A stretch of DNA of 64,000 bases from a gamma proteobacterium symbiont of Ctena orbiculata (GCA_003094555.1 NATW01000118.1:36885-100884), one strand, 5' to 3'. Positions 16,577-25,860 are shown, counted from the stretch's first letter. Translations and numbers: made by a program. Notes: a model not told the origin generated them from the sequence alone.

Positions 16577-18295
16577 ATGGATACTCACTTGTCCTCAGAT
16601 GTGAAACAAGACAATCGCCGGCGTGGCCGCAAAAAAGGCCGCAACGTTAAGCCAGCGGTATTAAGCGAAATTCGACAACTGCTGGGAGAGACGCCGCGCC
16701 GACCTGACCTATTGATCGAAATACTGCACCGTATTCAAGATCGCATGGGATATATTTCAGTGGATCATATAGCGGCGCTTGCCCAGGAGATGGACCTCTC
16801 TTCCGCGCATATCTTTGAAGTGGCCAGTTTCTACCACCATTTCGATCTGGTTAAACAGGGTCAGACACCGCCACCGCCCCTGACAATCCGGGTGTGCGAC
16901 TCCATCTCCTGCAACCTGGCCGGTGCAGAGACTCTGATCAGTGACCTGCAGGCGAGTCTGGGTCATGGAATTCGACTGCAACGGGTGCCTTGTGTGGGTC
17001 GCTGCCAGGAGGCACCCCTGGCCGTGATAGGTAGAGAACCGATCCCCCAAGCCGATCCCGCTAAAGTGATGCAACGGCTTGAAGCGAGTGATGGCGAACC
17101 GGAGTTACCCGACTATCTGGATTACACAGGCTATCAGGATGGCGGCGGCTATGAACTGCTGAAAAGGATCGAAACTGATGATGGTAACGGCAGACACCCG
17201 ACGCAGCTGTCAGTGGAACAGGTGATTCAATGCCTGGAAGACTCAAATCTCAGAGGCCTGGGAGGCGCCGGTTTCCCCGCCGGTCGTAAATGGCGCATTT
17301 TGCGTGAACAACCAGCACCGCGTCTGCTGGCGGTGAATATCGACGAAGGCGAACCGGGTACCTTCAAGGATCGCTACTATCTGGAACGGGATCCACACCG
17401 TTTTCTCGAAGGGACCCTTATCGCTGCACGGGTGGTCGGTATCAGTGAGATCTACATCTATCTGCGTGACGAATATGCAGCTATCCACAGGCTGCTGGAG
17501 AGGGAATTGAAGGCTCTTCAGTCAAACCCGCCCTGTCCGCTGCCGCCCATTCATCTGCGCAGAGGAGCCGGTGCCTATATCTGCGGCGAGGAATCGGCGA
17601 TGATCGAATCGATCGAGGGGAAGCGCGGCATGCCCAGGCAACGCCCCCCCTACGTGGCCCAGGTTGGACTCTTCGGCCGCCCCACCCTGGAACACAACAT
17701 GGAGACCCTCTACTGGGTGCGTGAACTGCTTGAACGGGGTGCCGATTGGTTTGCTCAACAGGGGCGTAACGGCCGCCACGGCCTGCGCAGCTTCTCGGTG
17801 AGTGGCCGGGTCAACCAACCGGGCGTGCATCTGGCCCCCGCCGGCATCACCATGCGTGAACTCATCGATGAATATTGTGAGGGCATGCCGCAAGGCCATG
17901 AACTCTATGGTTACTTCCCTGGTGGCGCTTCAGGGGGCATCCTACCCGCCTCCCTGGCCGACGTTCCGCTCGATTTCGACACCTTACAACCCTATGGCTG
18001 TTTCATCGGTTCGGCCGCCATTATCGTTCTCTCCCAGCACGACAGCGCTCGCGATGCGGCCCTCAACGCCATGCGCTTCTTTGCCCACGAATCCTGTGGA
18101 CAGTGCACACCCTGCCGGGTGGGTACCGAGAAGGCAGTGGCGCTGATGCAACAGGATGAATGGAACAAGGATCTGCTCCAGGAGCTCTCGAGGGTCATGA
18201 TCGATGCCTCCATCTGTGGCCTGGGTCAGGCCGCACCCAACCCCATGTTGAGCGTGCTGAAATATTTTCCTCAGGAGTTGGAACATGGCGAATGA
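16577..18295 (+). CDS. NAD formate dehydrogenase beta subunit, fused NuoE/NuoF type
   Basis: Cytoplasmic flavoprotein of 572 residues that passes formate electrons to NAD+. The N-terminal third is NuoE-like with a [2Fe-2S] set CDSISC and CVGRCQ. The rest is NuoF-like: NADH/FMN region GLGGAGFPAGRKW, GEESAMIESIEGKRGMPR, and the [4Fe-4S] motif ESCGQCTPCRVG with a later Cys. Separate gamma and beta subunits are usual in FdsGBA enzymes; this fusion and length match the FDH1 type of methylotrophs. No clear Shine-Dalgarno lies before the ATG. It overlaps the alpha gene by 11 nt. Confidence 0.93.
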   Translation: MDTHLSSDVKQDNRRRGRKKGRNVKPAVLSEIRQLLGETPRRPDLLIEILHRIQDRMGYISVDHIAALAQEMDLSSAHIFEVASFYHHFDLVKQGQTPPPPLTIRVCDSISCNLAGAETLISDLQASLGHGIRLQRVPCVGRCQEAPLAVIGREPIPQADPAKVMQRLEASDGEPELPDYLDYTGYQDGGGYELLKRIETDDGNGRHPTQLSVEQVIQCLEDSNLRGLGGAGFPAGRKWRILREQPAPRLLAVNIDEGEPGTFKDRYYLERDPHRFLEGTLIAARVVGISEIYIYLRDEYAAIHRLLERELKALQSNPPCPLPPIHLRRGAGAYICGEESAMIESIEGKRGMPRQRPPYVAQVGLFGRPTLEHNMETLYWVRELLERGADWFAQQGRNGRHGLRSFSVSGRVNQPGVHLAPAGITMRELIDEYCEGMPQGHELYGYFPGGASGGILPASLADVPLDFDTLQPYGCFIGSAAIIVLSQHDSARDAALNAMRFFAHESCGQCTPCRVGTEKAVALMQQDEWNKDLLQELSRVMIDASICGLGQAAPNPMLSVLKYFPQELEHGE

Positions 18296-21053
18296 TCCTC
18301 AGTCCCCCCAAGGCAGCATCAATTTCACCCTGGATGGCAAGCCTCAAAGCGCCATGCCAGGGGAGAGCCTGTTGCAGGTAGCGAAACGCGCCGGGGTCGA
18401 AATCCCCCATCTCTGTTACAAGGAGGGTCTGCGACCCGACGGCAACTGCCGGGCCTGTGTGGTGGAGATCGAGGGTGAGCGCACCCTGGCCGCCTCCTGT
18501 TGCCGGGCACCAAGCGACGGGATGGTGGTGAATAGCCAGGGCGAACGACCTCGCAAGTCACAACAGCTGGTATTGGAACTGCTTCAATCCGACATGGCCG
18601 ATACCTGCTACAGCCACCACAATGAGCTTGACCAGTGGTCGCAAAAGATGGATCTGGGCAAGCCCCGCTTCCCCAGCCGCCGCCAACCGGTGGCGGACAG
18701 TTCTCATCCAGCCATCGCGGTCAATCTGGATGCCTGTATCCAGTGCACCCGCTGTCTGCGTGCATGTCGCGAAGAGCAGGTCAACGATGTGATCGGCTAT
18801 GCCTGGCGAGGTGGCGCTTCGAGTATCGTCTTCGATGCGGAAGAGAGCCTGGCCGAGAGCAGCTGTGTCGCCTGTGGCGAGTGTGTACAGGCCTGTCCCA
18901 CGGGGGCGCTGATGCCGGCCAACGGCCTGGGATTGGAGCAGACCGAGAAACAGATCGATTCGGTCTGTCCCTATTGCGGCGTCGGCTGCCAGCTTACCTA
19001 CCATGTGACTGATAACCGCATACGCTATGTTACCGGGCGCAATGGGCCGGCCAATAACTCCCGCCTGTGTGTCAAAGGACGTTACGGTTTCGACTATGTA
19101 CATCACAAACACCGTCTGACCGTACCGCTGATTCGCCTTGATGATGCCCCCAAACAGGCCGAGCTGGCCCTCGATCACGAAAACCCCTTCGCCGGTTTCC
19201 GCGAAGCGAGTTGGGAGGAGGCACTGACATTTGCCGCTGGCGGACTGGTTAAGATGAGGGATGAGCGGGGAGCTGCCGCGTTGGCGGGCTTCGGCTCCGC
19301 CAAGGGCTCCAACGAGGAGGCCTATCTGTTTCAAAAGCTGGTCCGTACAGGCTTTGGCAGCAACAATGTGGATCACTGCACCCGCCTCTGTCATGCCTCT
19401 TCCGTAGTGGCACTGCTGGAGATGATCGGCTCAGGCGCTGTCTCCAACCCGGTGGCGGACGTGGACCAGGCAGAGGTGATACTGATCATCGGTTCCAATA
19501 CCACCGATAACCACCCGGTGGCGGCAACCTTTGTCAAGAATCAGGTCAAGGCCGGTAAGACCCTGGTTGTGATGGACCCACGACGCACCACCATTGCCAG
19601 ACACGCCTCCCACTTCCTCCAGTTCAAGCCCGATACCGACGTGGCCCTGCTCAACGCCATCATGAATGCGGTGATCGAACAGGGGCTTGTGGATGAGCAA
19701 TTCGTCAACAACCGCACCAGCGGCTATGAGGTGTTGGCGAAGCACCTGCGCGCCTTCACGCCGGAAGCCATGGAGCCTATCTGCGGCATCGACGCTGAAA
19801 CCATTCGGGAAGTGGCGCATCTGTATGCATCATCCAAGGCCTCAATTATCTTCTGGGGCATGGGGGTCTCCCAGCATGTGCACGGCACCGACAATTCCCG
19901 GGCACTCATCTCCCTGGCCCTGATGACCGGACAGATCGGCCGTCCGGGCACCGGGCTGCACCCTCTACGCGGGCAGAACAACGTACAAGGGGCCTCCGAT
20001 GTAGGGCTGATACCCATGGTCTTCCCCGACTATCAGCGGGTGGACAACCCGGAGATCCGGGCCAAATTCGAAGCCCTGTGGGGGACACCCCTGGATGCTA
20101 AACCGGGCCTGACCGTGGTCGAGATCATGCATGCCATCACCGAAGGCACCATCCGGGGCATGTACATCATGGGCGAGAACCCGGCCATGTCAGATCCCAA
20201 CCTGAACCATGCCCGCAAGGCCCTGGCCAGTCTGGAACATCTGGTTGTGCAGGATATCTTCATGACCGAGACTGCCTGGTACGCAGACGTCATTCTGCCC
20301 GCCTCCGCCTTTGCCGAAAAGGACGGCAGCTTCACCAACACCGATCGGAGGGTACAGTTGGGGCGCCAGGCTATCGATCCACCGGGCGAGGCCCGACAGG
20401 ACCTGGAGATCATCCAGGAGATGGCACGCAGGTTAGGCCTGGACTGGCACTACGATCATCCCAAGGAGGTGTTTGCCGAGATGCGTCAGGCAATGCCGAG
20501 TATCGCCGGTATATCCTGGGAGCGCCTGGAGCAGGAGGGTGCCATAACCTACCCCTGTGAAAATGAAGACGATCCGGGACAGCCGGTTATTTTCACCGAT
20601 ACATTTCCAACCCCGTCCGGCAGGGCGAGCTTTACACCCGCACCCTTTACCAACGCCGACGAGCTGCCGGATCATGAGTATCCCTGGGTACTGATCACCG
20701 GTCGCCAGTTGGAACATTGGCACACCGGAGCCATGACCCGACGTGCGGAGGTGCTCGACAAGATCGAACCGATCCCGGTTGCCAGCCTCCATCCCCAGGA
20801 ACTCGCACGCATCGATATAGAACCTGGCGGCCCGATCATGTTGCAATCGAGGCGGGGGGTGGTAACCGCGTATGCCCGAGCCGACGAAGGTGTCTCTCCC
20901 GGCCAGGTATTCCTCCCCTTCTGTTACCACGAAGCGGCGGCAAACCTGTTGACCAATGAAGCACTGGATCCGGCGGCGAAAATACCAGAGTTCAAGTTCT
21001 GTGCCGTGCGGATAGAACCTGGTCAGGAATCCAACCCTATAGAGAGTCGGTAA
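18285..21053 (+). CDS. fdhA: NAD formate dehydrogenase alpha subunit (Mo/W)
   Basis: Molybdopterin or tungstopterin enzyme of 922 residues oxidising formate to CO2. In order: N-terminal [2Fe-2S] domain (CYKEGLRPDGNCRAC, ...CC), [4Fe-4S] sites CIQCTRCLRACRE and CVACGECVQACP, a further cluster VCPYCGVGC, then the catalytic domain with VDHCTRLCHASS, in which Cys369 is the active-site ligand; the enzyme is therefore Cys-type, not selenocysteine. The C-terminal pterin-binding domain has the TGRQLEHWHTG pattern. The ATG at 18285 follows AGGAG and overlaps the beta gene. No fdhD chaperone gene follows here. Confidence 0.94.
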   Translation: MANDPQSPQGSINFTLDGKPQSAMPGESLLQVAKRAGVEIPHLCYKEGLRPDGNCRACVVEIEGERTLAASCCRAPSDGMVVNSQGERPRKSQQLVLELLQSDMADTCYSHHNELDQWSQKMDLGKPRFPSRRQPVADSSHPAIAVNLDACIQCTRCLRACREEQVNDVIGYAWRGGASSIVFDAEESLAESSCVACGECVQACPTGALMPANGLGLEQTEKQIDSVCPYCGVGCQLTYHVTDNRIRYVTGRNGPANNSRLCVKGRYGFDYVHHKHRLTVPLIRLDDAPKQAELALDHENPFAGFREASWEEALTFAAGGLVKMRDERGAAALAGFGSAKGSNEEAYLFQKLVRTGFGSNNVDHCTRLCHASSVVALLEMIGSGAVSNPVADVDQAEVILIIGSNTTDNHPVAATFVKNQVKAGKTLVVMDPRRTTIARHASHFLQFKPDTDVALLNAIMNAVIEQGLVDEQFVNNRTSGYEVLAKHLRAFTPEAMEPICGIDAETIREVAHLYASSKASIIFWGMGVSQHVHGTDNSRALISLALMTGQIGRPGTGLHPLRGQNNVQGASDVGLIPMVFPDYQRVDNPEIRAKFEALWGTPLDAKPGLTVVEIMHAITEGTIRGMYIMGENPAMSDPNLNHARKALASLEHLVVQDIFMTETAWYADVILPASAFAEKDGSFTNTDRRVQLGRQAIDPPGEARQDLEIIQEMARRLGLDWHYDHPKEVFAEMRQAMPSIAGISWERLEQEGAITYPCENEDDPGQPVIFTDTFPTPSGRASFTPAPFTNADELPDHEYPWVLITGRQLEHWHTGAMTRRAEVLDKIEPIPVASLHPQELARIDIEPGGPIMLQSRRGVVTAYARADEGVSPGQVFLPFCYHEAAANLLTNEALDPAAKIPEFKFCAVRIEPGQESNPIESR

Positions 21054-21071
21054 ATGTCAAATTTGAGAATG

Positions 21072-21099
21072 GTTACAGAAGGTGTGACACATCTGTAAC
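21072..21099. promoter_or_regulatory. Inverted repeat upstream of sigma-54 RNA promoter
   Basis: Perfect 8-bp arms GTTACAGA (21072-21079) and TCTGTAAC (21092-21099) surround a centre containing TGTGACACA. The site lies about 108-135 bp upstream of the -24 element at 21207. The TGTnACA half-sites resemble those bound by AcoR-like activators, one of which is encoded at 22.4 kb. Confidence 0.55.
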
Positions 21100-21206
21100 A
21101 GTTTTCCGAGATATGTAGCAACCAGTCACATACGGCTCAGTTGCTCATATAAATATATCAATTATTTTGTAGATTTTTCAGTATGTTATAAATAATTTTC
21201 GCATCT

Positions 21207-21222
21207 TGGCCCGCATTCTGCC
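21207..21222 (+). promoter_or_regulatory. Sigma-54 promoter of candidate small RNA
   Basis: TGGCCCGCATTCTGCC keeps TGGC, G at position 7, and TGC in exact -24/-12 register. No start codon with a ribosome site lies downstream on the plus strand before the terminator at 21306-21352, so it should drive a non-coding transcript. Confidence 0.65.
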
Positions 21223-21232
21223 TAGGAAAAGA

Positions 21233-21352
21233 CAGAAGCCAGACCTGGATCGTATGGATTACCATCGATTCTGCTTCGATTGTTGAAAAGATTTCCTCCA
21301 CCCTTAATGCCCTTCTAGTGGCTATCCCCTAGCCACAGGGGGCATTTTTTTT
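21233..21352 (+). ncRNA. Candidate sigma-54-dependent small RNA
   Basis: A segment of about 120 nt runs from the predicted start of the -24/-12 promoter to a strong intrinsic terminator. It lies between fdhA and the convergent folP, with no credible ORF (only a 10-codon frame at 21254 without ribosome site). It contains the C-rich stretch TTTCCTCCACCC, complementary to Shine-Dalgarno sequences, and a terminator loop TCCCC. These are features of trans-acting RNAs. Its existence as a transcript is inference from promoter plus terminator. Confidence 0.5.
21306..21352 (+). terminator. Rho-independent terminator
   Basis: Outer arms AATGCCC (21306-21312) and GGGCATT (21340-21346) plus inner arms GTGGCTA (21318-21324) and TAGCCAC (21330-21336) with loop TCCCC, followed by a run of eight T. 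It ends plus-strand transcription before folP. Confidence 0.85.
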
Positions 21353-21367
21353 AACCATACCACAACA

Positions 21368-22198
21368 TCATTGGAATGAGTCGTTATTACGGATCGCCCA
21401 GGCCACATCAAGCGCTTGTCGATTCTGCCACACATCATGCACCCGAAACACCTTCACCCCGGCCATGACTCCCAAGGCGGTACAGGCACAGGTGGCGGGT
21501 ATCAACTGTTCAGGCTGTGTCTGATTGCTGATGGCGCCCATGAAACGCTTACGACTCACACCGAGCAACAGGGGATAACCCAGTTCACCGATCTGCTGTA
21601 GATCGGCCAGCAACTCCAAGTTATGTCGCTTTTGCTTGCCGAACCCAATTCCCGGGTCCAGCAATAACGCTTCGGGTTTCACCCCAGCCCGCAGTGCCGC
21701 TTCAATCCGCTGCGCCAAAAACGCCTTCACTTCTGAAACCACATCCCGGTACACCGGTGCATGCTGCATGGTTTCCGGTGTTCCCTGCATATGCATCAGC
21801 ACGAGTGGAATATCAGCCGACCCTGCCAACCCGAGCATCTCGGGATCCTCGCGCCCAGCTGATACATCGTTGATCATACTGGCTCCAGCGTCGATCGCAT
21901 CTCGGGCAACCTCACTCAGGGTGGTGTCGATGCTGATAGGAAAGCCTTCGGGCAGGCGCTCCCGCAATATCTGTATGGTCTGCAAGACCCGACGTTTCTG
22001 CCCGGCGGCGCTGACCCTGGATGCCTGTGGACGGGTCGATTCCCCACCAATATCAATGATGTCTGCCCCCTCTGCCACCATCTCCATTGCGCGATTGACT
22101 GCCGATGTCGTTTCGTAACGCCCCCCATCGGAAAAGCTATCCGGGGTCAAATTTAAAATTCCCATGATGAGAGGGCGTGAAAAACTAAGCATTACCAT
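21368..22198 (-). CDS. folP: Dihydropteroate synthase
   Basis: TIM-barrel enzyme of 276 residues joining p-aminobenzoate to hydroxymethyl-dihydropterin diphosphate. Hallmarks: IMGILNLTPDSFSDGG, the phosphate loop DIGGESTRPQA, IDTTLSEVA, INDVSAG, LLLDPGIGFGK and a final RVHDV. The N-terminus is short but complete for the barrel. FolP usually lies next to glmM; here it stands beside C1-oxidation genes, so it may be an extra copy for C1-pterin synthesis rather than the housekeeping gene. That cannot be settled within the window. Confidence 0.93.
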   Translation of the reverse strand: MVMLSFSRPLIMGILNLTPDSFSDGGRYETTSAVNRAMEMVAEGADIIDIGGESTRPQASRVSAAGQKRRVLQTIQILRERLPEGFPISIDTTLSEVARDAIDAGASMINDVSAGREDPEMLGLAGSADIPLVLMHMQGTPETMQHAPVYRDVVSEVKAFLAQRIEAALRAGVKPEALLLDPGIGFGKQKRHNLELLADLQQIGELGYPLLLGVSRKRFMGAISNQTQPEQLIPATCACTALGVMAGVKVFRVHDVWQNRQALDVAWAIRNNDSFQ

Positions 22199-22380
22199 AG
22201 GGTTACCCCTAATAACCAGACAGATTGCGATTTGTCAATCGAGCCATATTGGCATAAACTCAGCACGATAAATAAAGTATATTGATAATATTTATAAATT
22301 CCCCTGAATAATAAATAAAACGTGGTGGCAAGGAGGCTTTTTTCTTACAGGGGGCTGATTGCGACCAGAGGTAAATAAAG

Positions 22381-24345
22381 GTGGACAAAGCCATCCTTCA
22401 CAACGACATATCCAATCACGAAGAGTTCGTACGCGCCGCCCTTGACGGCAGCCACATCATCCACTCTTCCGATATAGACGACCTGACACTCAGGTCCTGG
22501 CGTCGCTGCCGTGATGAATATGGACTCGATCCCGGCGTGTCACCCAAGCCTGTCATTATCGATCGACAGGATCTGCGCGACCGCCTGCAAAAGTATGATC
22601 GTCTGCTGGACATCGCCCGGGTCGAGATGACCGATCTCTATCAGCAGCTGGCCGGTTCCGGTCACGCCATTATGCTGACCGACAAGGACGGAATCCTGCT
22701 CAATTTCATCGGTGATCCCCAATTCACAGATGCTGCCGCACACGCCGGTATGCAACTGGGCGCCGTGTGGAGCGAGTCTGTTCAGGGTACCAATGGCATG
22801 GGCACCTGCCTGGTTGAGCAGAAACCCCTCGTTATCCACAAACAGTCACACTATTTCTCCCGCAATGCCACCCTGACCTGCGCCGCCGCACCCATATTCG
22901 ATCCCCATGGGGACATCCTGGCGGTGCTCGATGCCTCCAGCGAGTCGCAGATGGCTCAGCAGCACACCATGGTGCTGTTGAACATGTCCGCCCAGGTGAT
23001 TGAAAACCGGGTTTTCTTCTGTGCCATGAAAGAGTCATTCGTGCTGCGCTTTCATTCCCGTTCAGAGTTCATCAGCACGCTTGGCGAGGGCGCCATCGCC
23101 TTCGACGCAGAAGGTAAGATACTGGCCATCAATCGTAGCGCCATATTCCAACTCAACCTGGAGTCGCCACAACAGATCGTGGGACACCCGATTCAGCAAC
23201 TCTTCACCACCTCCCTCGGCTCCCTGCTGAATAACGTACACACCCATGCCTTCCCGATTCGGGAATCGCAACACGGCAAACGTTTCTTCGCAACCCTCCA
23301 GGCGCCGGAGAAGAGCTGCCGCAGCAACGTCTCCCAATTCAAGGCTAAAACACCTTACAGCAACAAGGGTGACGAGAATGACTACCTGGGGAGTTCCGAT
23401 TCCCTGGACGCACTGCACTTCGATGAGCCACGCATGAAGCGCAACGTGAAGACCGCCATCAAACTGATCGAAAGAGATGTCCCCTGCATGTTGTTCGGTG
23501 AGACCGGCACCGGTAAGGAGATGTTTGCCCGGGCATTGCATCAGGCCAGCTCCCGACACGAAAAAGCCTTTGTTGCTGTGAACTGCGCATCCCTGCCTGA
23601 ATCCCTGATCGAGAGTGAACTCTTTGGTTACAGACCTGGAGCATTCACCGGGGCCAGCCGGGAGGGCAGCCGCGGCAAGATCGTACAGGCAGACGGCGGC
23701 ACCCTGTTTCTTGATGAGATCGGCGATATGCCCCTGCACCTGCAGGCCCGCCTGCTGAGGGTGCTCGAGGAGCGTGAAGTGACACCCCTGGGTGGTGAAA
23801 AACCGATCAAGGTCTCCCTCAAGCTGGTCAGCGCCACCCACCATAACATCAAGGACATGGTGGAGGATGGTGGTTTCCGTGAGGACCTCTACTACCGGCT
23901 GCATGGCGTCTCGATGACCATGCCTCCCTTGCGGGAACGTACTGACAAACTTGAATTGATCAAACACATCGCCCAGTTGGAGGCAGGCTCCTCGGCGGAA
24001 TTGACCTGGGAACCCGAAGCCCTGAAATTGCTCGAAAACTTCCCCTGGCCGGGCAATATTCGCCAGCTGCGGAATGTGCTTCGCACCTGCACGGCACTGT
24101 GTGAAAACAACTTGGTGACAATCAACGATCTGCCTGAGGAAATCCGTAATATTGTCTATGACGATGAATTTCCAGACGCAGCGGAAGCCAATCTCAATGC
24201 CCTGGCGATTGCTGAGCGCGATGCACTCTTGAGTGAGCTCGAAGAGATGCATTGGAATATCAGCAGGGTCGCCAAAAAGCTCGCCCTCAGTCGAAATACT
24301 CTCTATCGGCGCATGAAACGGTTCGGCATCTCGCCGCCCCGTTGA
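22381..24345 (+). CDS. AcoR-like sigma-54-dependent transcription activator
   Basis: Activator of 654 residues. The N-terminal half holds an AcoR-type sensory region (SWRRC near residue 39, GAF-like domain to about 200, PAS-like segment about 230-300). The AAA+ domain has Walker A GETGTGKE at about 373-380, the sigma-54 contact loop GAFTGA at about 420, Walker B LFLDEIGD, and an Arg finger region. A Fis-type helix-turn-helix (LALSRNTLYRRMKRFGI) ends the protein. GTG start behind AGAGG. AcoR relatives sense small alcohols, ketones or their products. Five sigma-54 promoters in this window are likely targets. Confidence 0.92.
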   Translation: MDKAILHNDISNHEEFVRAALDGSHIIHSSDIDDLTLRSWRRCRDEYGLDPGVSPKPVIIDRQDLRDRLQKYDRLLDIARVEMTDLYQQLAGSGHAIMLTDKDGILLNFIGDPQFTDAAAHAGMQLGAVWSESVQGTNGMGTCLVEQKPLVIHKQSHYFSRNATLTCAAAPIFDPHGDILAVLDASSESQMAQQHTMVLLNMSAQVIENRVFFCAMKESFVLRFHSRSEFISTLGEGAIAFDAEGKILAINRSAIFQLNLESPQQIVGHPIQQLFTTSLGSLLNNVHTHAFPIRESQHGKRFFATLQAPEKSCRSNVSQFKAKTPYSNKGDENDYLGSSDSLDALHFDEPRMKRNVKTAIKLIERDVPCMLFGETGTGKEMFARALHQASSRHEKAFVAVNCASLPESLIESELFGYRPGAFTGASREGSRGKIVQADGGTLFLDEIGDMPLHLQARLLRVLEEREVTPLGGEKPIKVSLKLVSATHHNIKDMVEDGGFREDLYYRLHGVSMTMPPLRERTDKLELIKHIAQLEAGSSAELTWEPEALKLLENFPWPGNIRQLRNVLRTCTALCENNLVTINDLPEEIRNIVYDDEFPDAAEANLNALAIAERDALLSELEEMHWNISRVAKKLALSRNTLYRRMKRFGISPPR

Positions 24346-24371
24346 TAATTCCCAGACCATGGATGGTCCTA

Positions 24372-24391
24372 GGGCCTGTTAACACTAGTCC
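24372..24391. repeat. Solo terminal repeat of the MITE family
   Basis: GGGCCTGTTAACACTAGTCC differs by one base from the terminal repeats of the elements at 16097 and 29122 and is preceded by CTA. No partner repeat follows nearby. It is probably the remnant of a deleted element, 27 bp after the activator gene. Confidence 0.7.
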
Positions 24392-24469
24392 TGCATAACA
24401 TCCTATCTGACGAATTCTCTATCCTTTACGGCTGAAAAGCGTGCCGGTATCTTTTACTATACGTTAACT

Positions 24470-25012
24470 ATGAATGAATCATCCTCGAAATCAAAGTTGC
24501 GCGAAGCATGGGCGATCACCGGGTCCGGTCACTATCTCAAAGAGTGTCTTGAACTGATACAACATCGATCCGACGTGGACCTGTTCCTGAGCAAGGCGGC
24601 GGCGGAAGTGCTGCCAATGTATGACTTCGATGTGAAATCCATGCGCGAGCGCTTCACCTGTTTTCGTGATACCACTGCCAGCGCCTCCCCGGTGGGACTC
24701 TTCTATCAGGGTCGTTACAGGCGCCTGGTAATCGCCCCTGCCACATCCAATACCATTGCCAAGATGGTTTGGGGGATAGCCGATAGCCTGGTAACCAACA
24801 TTTACGCCCAGGCCGGAAAGTGCCGGATTCCGAGCATTGTCTTCGCCTGCGATACCGAGCCGGAAATGGAGACAGAGGCGCCAGGCGGCATGGTCATGGT
24901 CTATCCAAGACAGGTTGACCTGGATAATGTCAAACGATTGCAGGATTTTGAATACACCTCGGTGGTAACCAGCTATGCACAGCTTCTCTCCACCCTTGAT
25001 GAGCTGGATTGA
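24470..25012 (+). CDS. DmrB-like flavoprotein
   Basis: Flavoprotein of 180 residues with the FMN-binding flavoprotein-family pattern: AWAITGSGHYLKE near the start, VDLFLSKAAAEVLPMYDF, and VIAPATSNTIAKMVWGIADSLVTN in the middle. This layout matches bacterial and archaeal DmrB/AfpA proteins, i.e. dihydromethanopterin reductase or related oxidoreductases. In proteobacteria such genes belong to tetrahydromethanopterin-dependent formaldehyde oxidation, consistent with the XoxF and formate dehydrogenase nearby. Substrate is inferred. No other H4MPT gene is visible in the window. Confidence 0.75.
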   Translation: MNESSSKSKLREAWAITGSGHYLKECLELIQHRSDVDLFLSKAAAEVLPMYDFDVKSMRERFTCFRDTTASASPVGLFYQGRYRRLVIAPATSNTIAKMVWGIADSLVTNIYAQAGKCRIPSIVFACDTEPEMETEAPGGMVMVYPRQVDLDNVKRLQDFEYTSVVTSYAQLLSTLDELD

Positions 25013-25018
25013 GTCAAC

Positions 25019-25091
25019 GGTGCGGTCTACCGCACCAGTGCATGGCATATCCAGTTGTCACATATCGTGTAGGGTGGGGCCCTGCCCCACC
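25019..25091. repeat. Paired intergenic hairpins between convergent genes
   Basis: Two perfect hairpins in tandem: GGTGCGGT/ACCGCACC (25019-25036) and GGTGGGGC/GCCCCACC with loop CCT (25073-25091). Neither has a T-run. They lie between convergent transcripts and resemble REP-type palindromes; a related hairpin (GGGTACGG/CCGCACCC) is at 44874-44893 in another convergent gap. Confidence 0.6.
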
Positions 25092-25104
25092 AAATGTACA
25101 GCTG

Positions 25105-25860
25105 TTAGCTGCTGTTCTTCTTTTTGAGTAGCGGTTCCAGCAGATCCATTGGCAGCGGAAAAACCAGGGTATGACTCTTATCCCCGGCGACCTCTGTCAG
25201 GGTCTCCAGGTACCTGAGTTGAATCGCCTGCGGCTGTTCGGCCAGGATACTGGCCGCTTCAACCAACTTTTCAGCAGCCTGCTGTTCGCCTTCAGCATGG
25301 ATAACCTTCGCCCGCCGCGACCGCTCCGCCTCGGCCTGGCGGGCAATCGCCCGGATCATGCTGTCATCCAGGTCGACATGCTTGATCTCCACATTGGATA
25401 CCTTGATCCCCCAGGTATCGGTCTGTTGGTCAAGGATGTTCCTCACATCGTTATTCAGGCGGTCGCGTTCTGCCAGCATCTCATCCAGTTCGTGTTGACC
25501 AAGCACGGAACGCAGTGTGGTTTGAGCCAGTTGGCTTGTGGCGGCCATGTAATCTTCTACCTGAATTATCGCCCGCTCAGGATCCAGTACACGGAAGTAG
25601 ACCACTGCATTGACCTTGACCGAGACATTGTCCCGGGAGATGACATCCTGGGAGGGCACATCGAGTACGATGGTGCGTAGATCGACTCTGACGAATTGCT
25701 GGATTACCGGGATGATGATGATCAGCCCTGGCCCCTTGACCCGCCAGAAGCGCCCCAGCAAAAACACCACACCCCGTTCATACTCACGCAATATCTTGAG
25801 TGCCGAGGTGAGAAACGCGATGATCAGAAACAGAATAACCGCATAGAAATAGAGCGTCAT
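25105..25860 (-). CDS. Slipin / SPFH-domain membrane protein
   Basis: Stomatin-like protein of 251 residues with an N-terminal membrane anchor (residues 3-20) and SPFH domain ([49 protein letters not shown] segment, [12 protein letters not shown]). A helical C-terminal region rich in Ala/Glu follows. It sits 4 nt-overlapped behind the NfeD protease gene, the usual NfeD-slipin pair, which scaffolds membrane protein turnover. Confidence 0.92.
   Translation of the reverse strand: MTLYFYAVILFLIIAFLTSALKILREYERGVVFLLGRFWRVKGPGLIIIIPVIQQFVRVDLRTIVLDVPSQDVISRDNVSVKVNAVVYFRVLDPERAIIQVEDYMAATSQLAQTTLRSVLGQHELDEMLAERDRLNNDVRNILDQQTDTWGIKVSNVEIKHVDLDDSMIRAIARQAEAERSRRAKVIHAEGEQQAAEKLVEAASILAEQPQAIQLRYLETLTEVAGDKSHTLVFPLPMDLLEPLLKKKNSS

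Noticed and set aside
21254..21286. Ten-codon ORF (MDYHRFCFDC) inside the candidate small RNA
   Set aside because: No ribosome-binding site and no recognisable peptide family; treated as chance.
23062..24360. 432-codon minus-strand ORF
   Set aside because: Antisense to the AAA+ domain of the sigma-54 activator; no protein family pattern.
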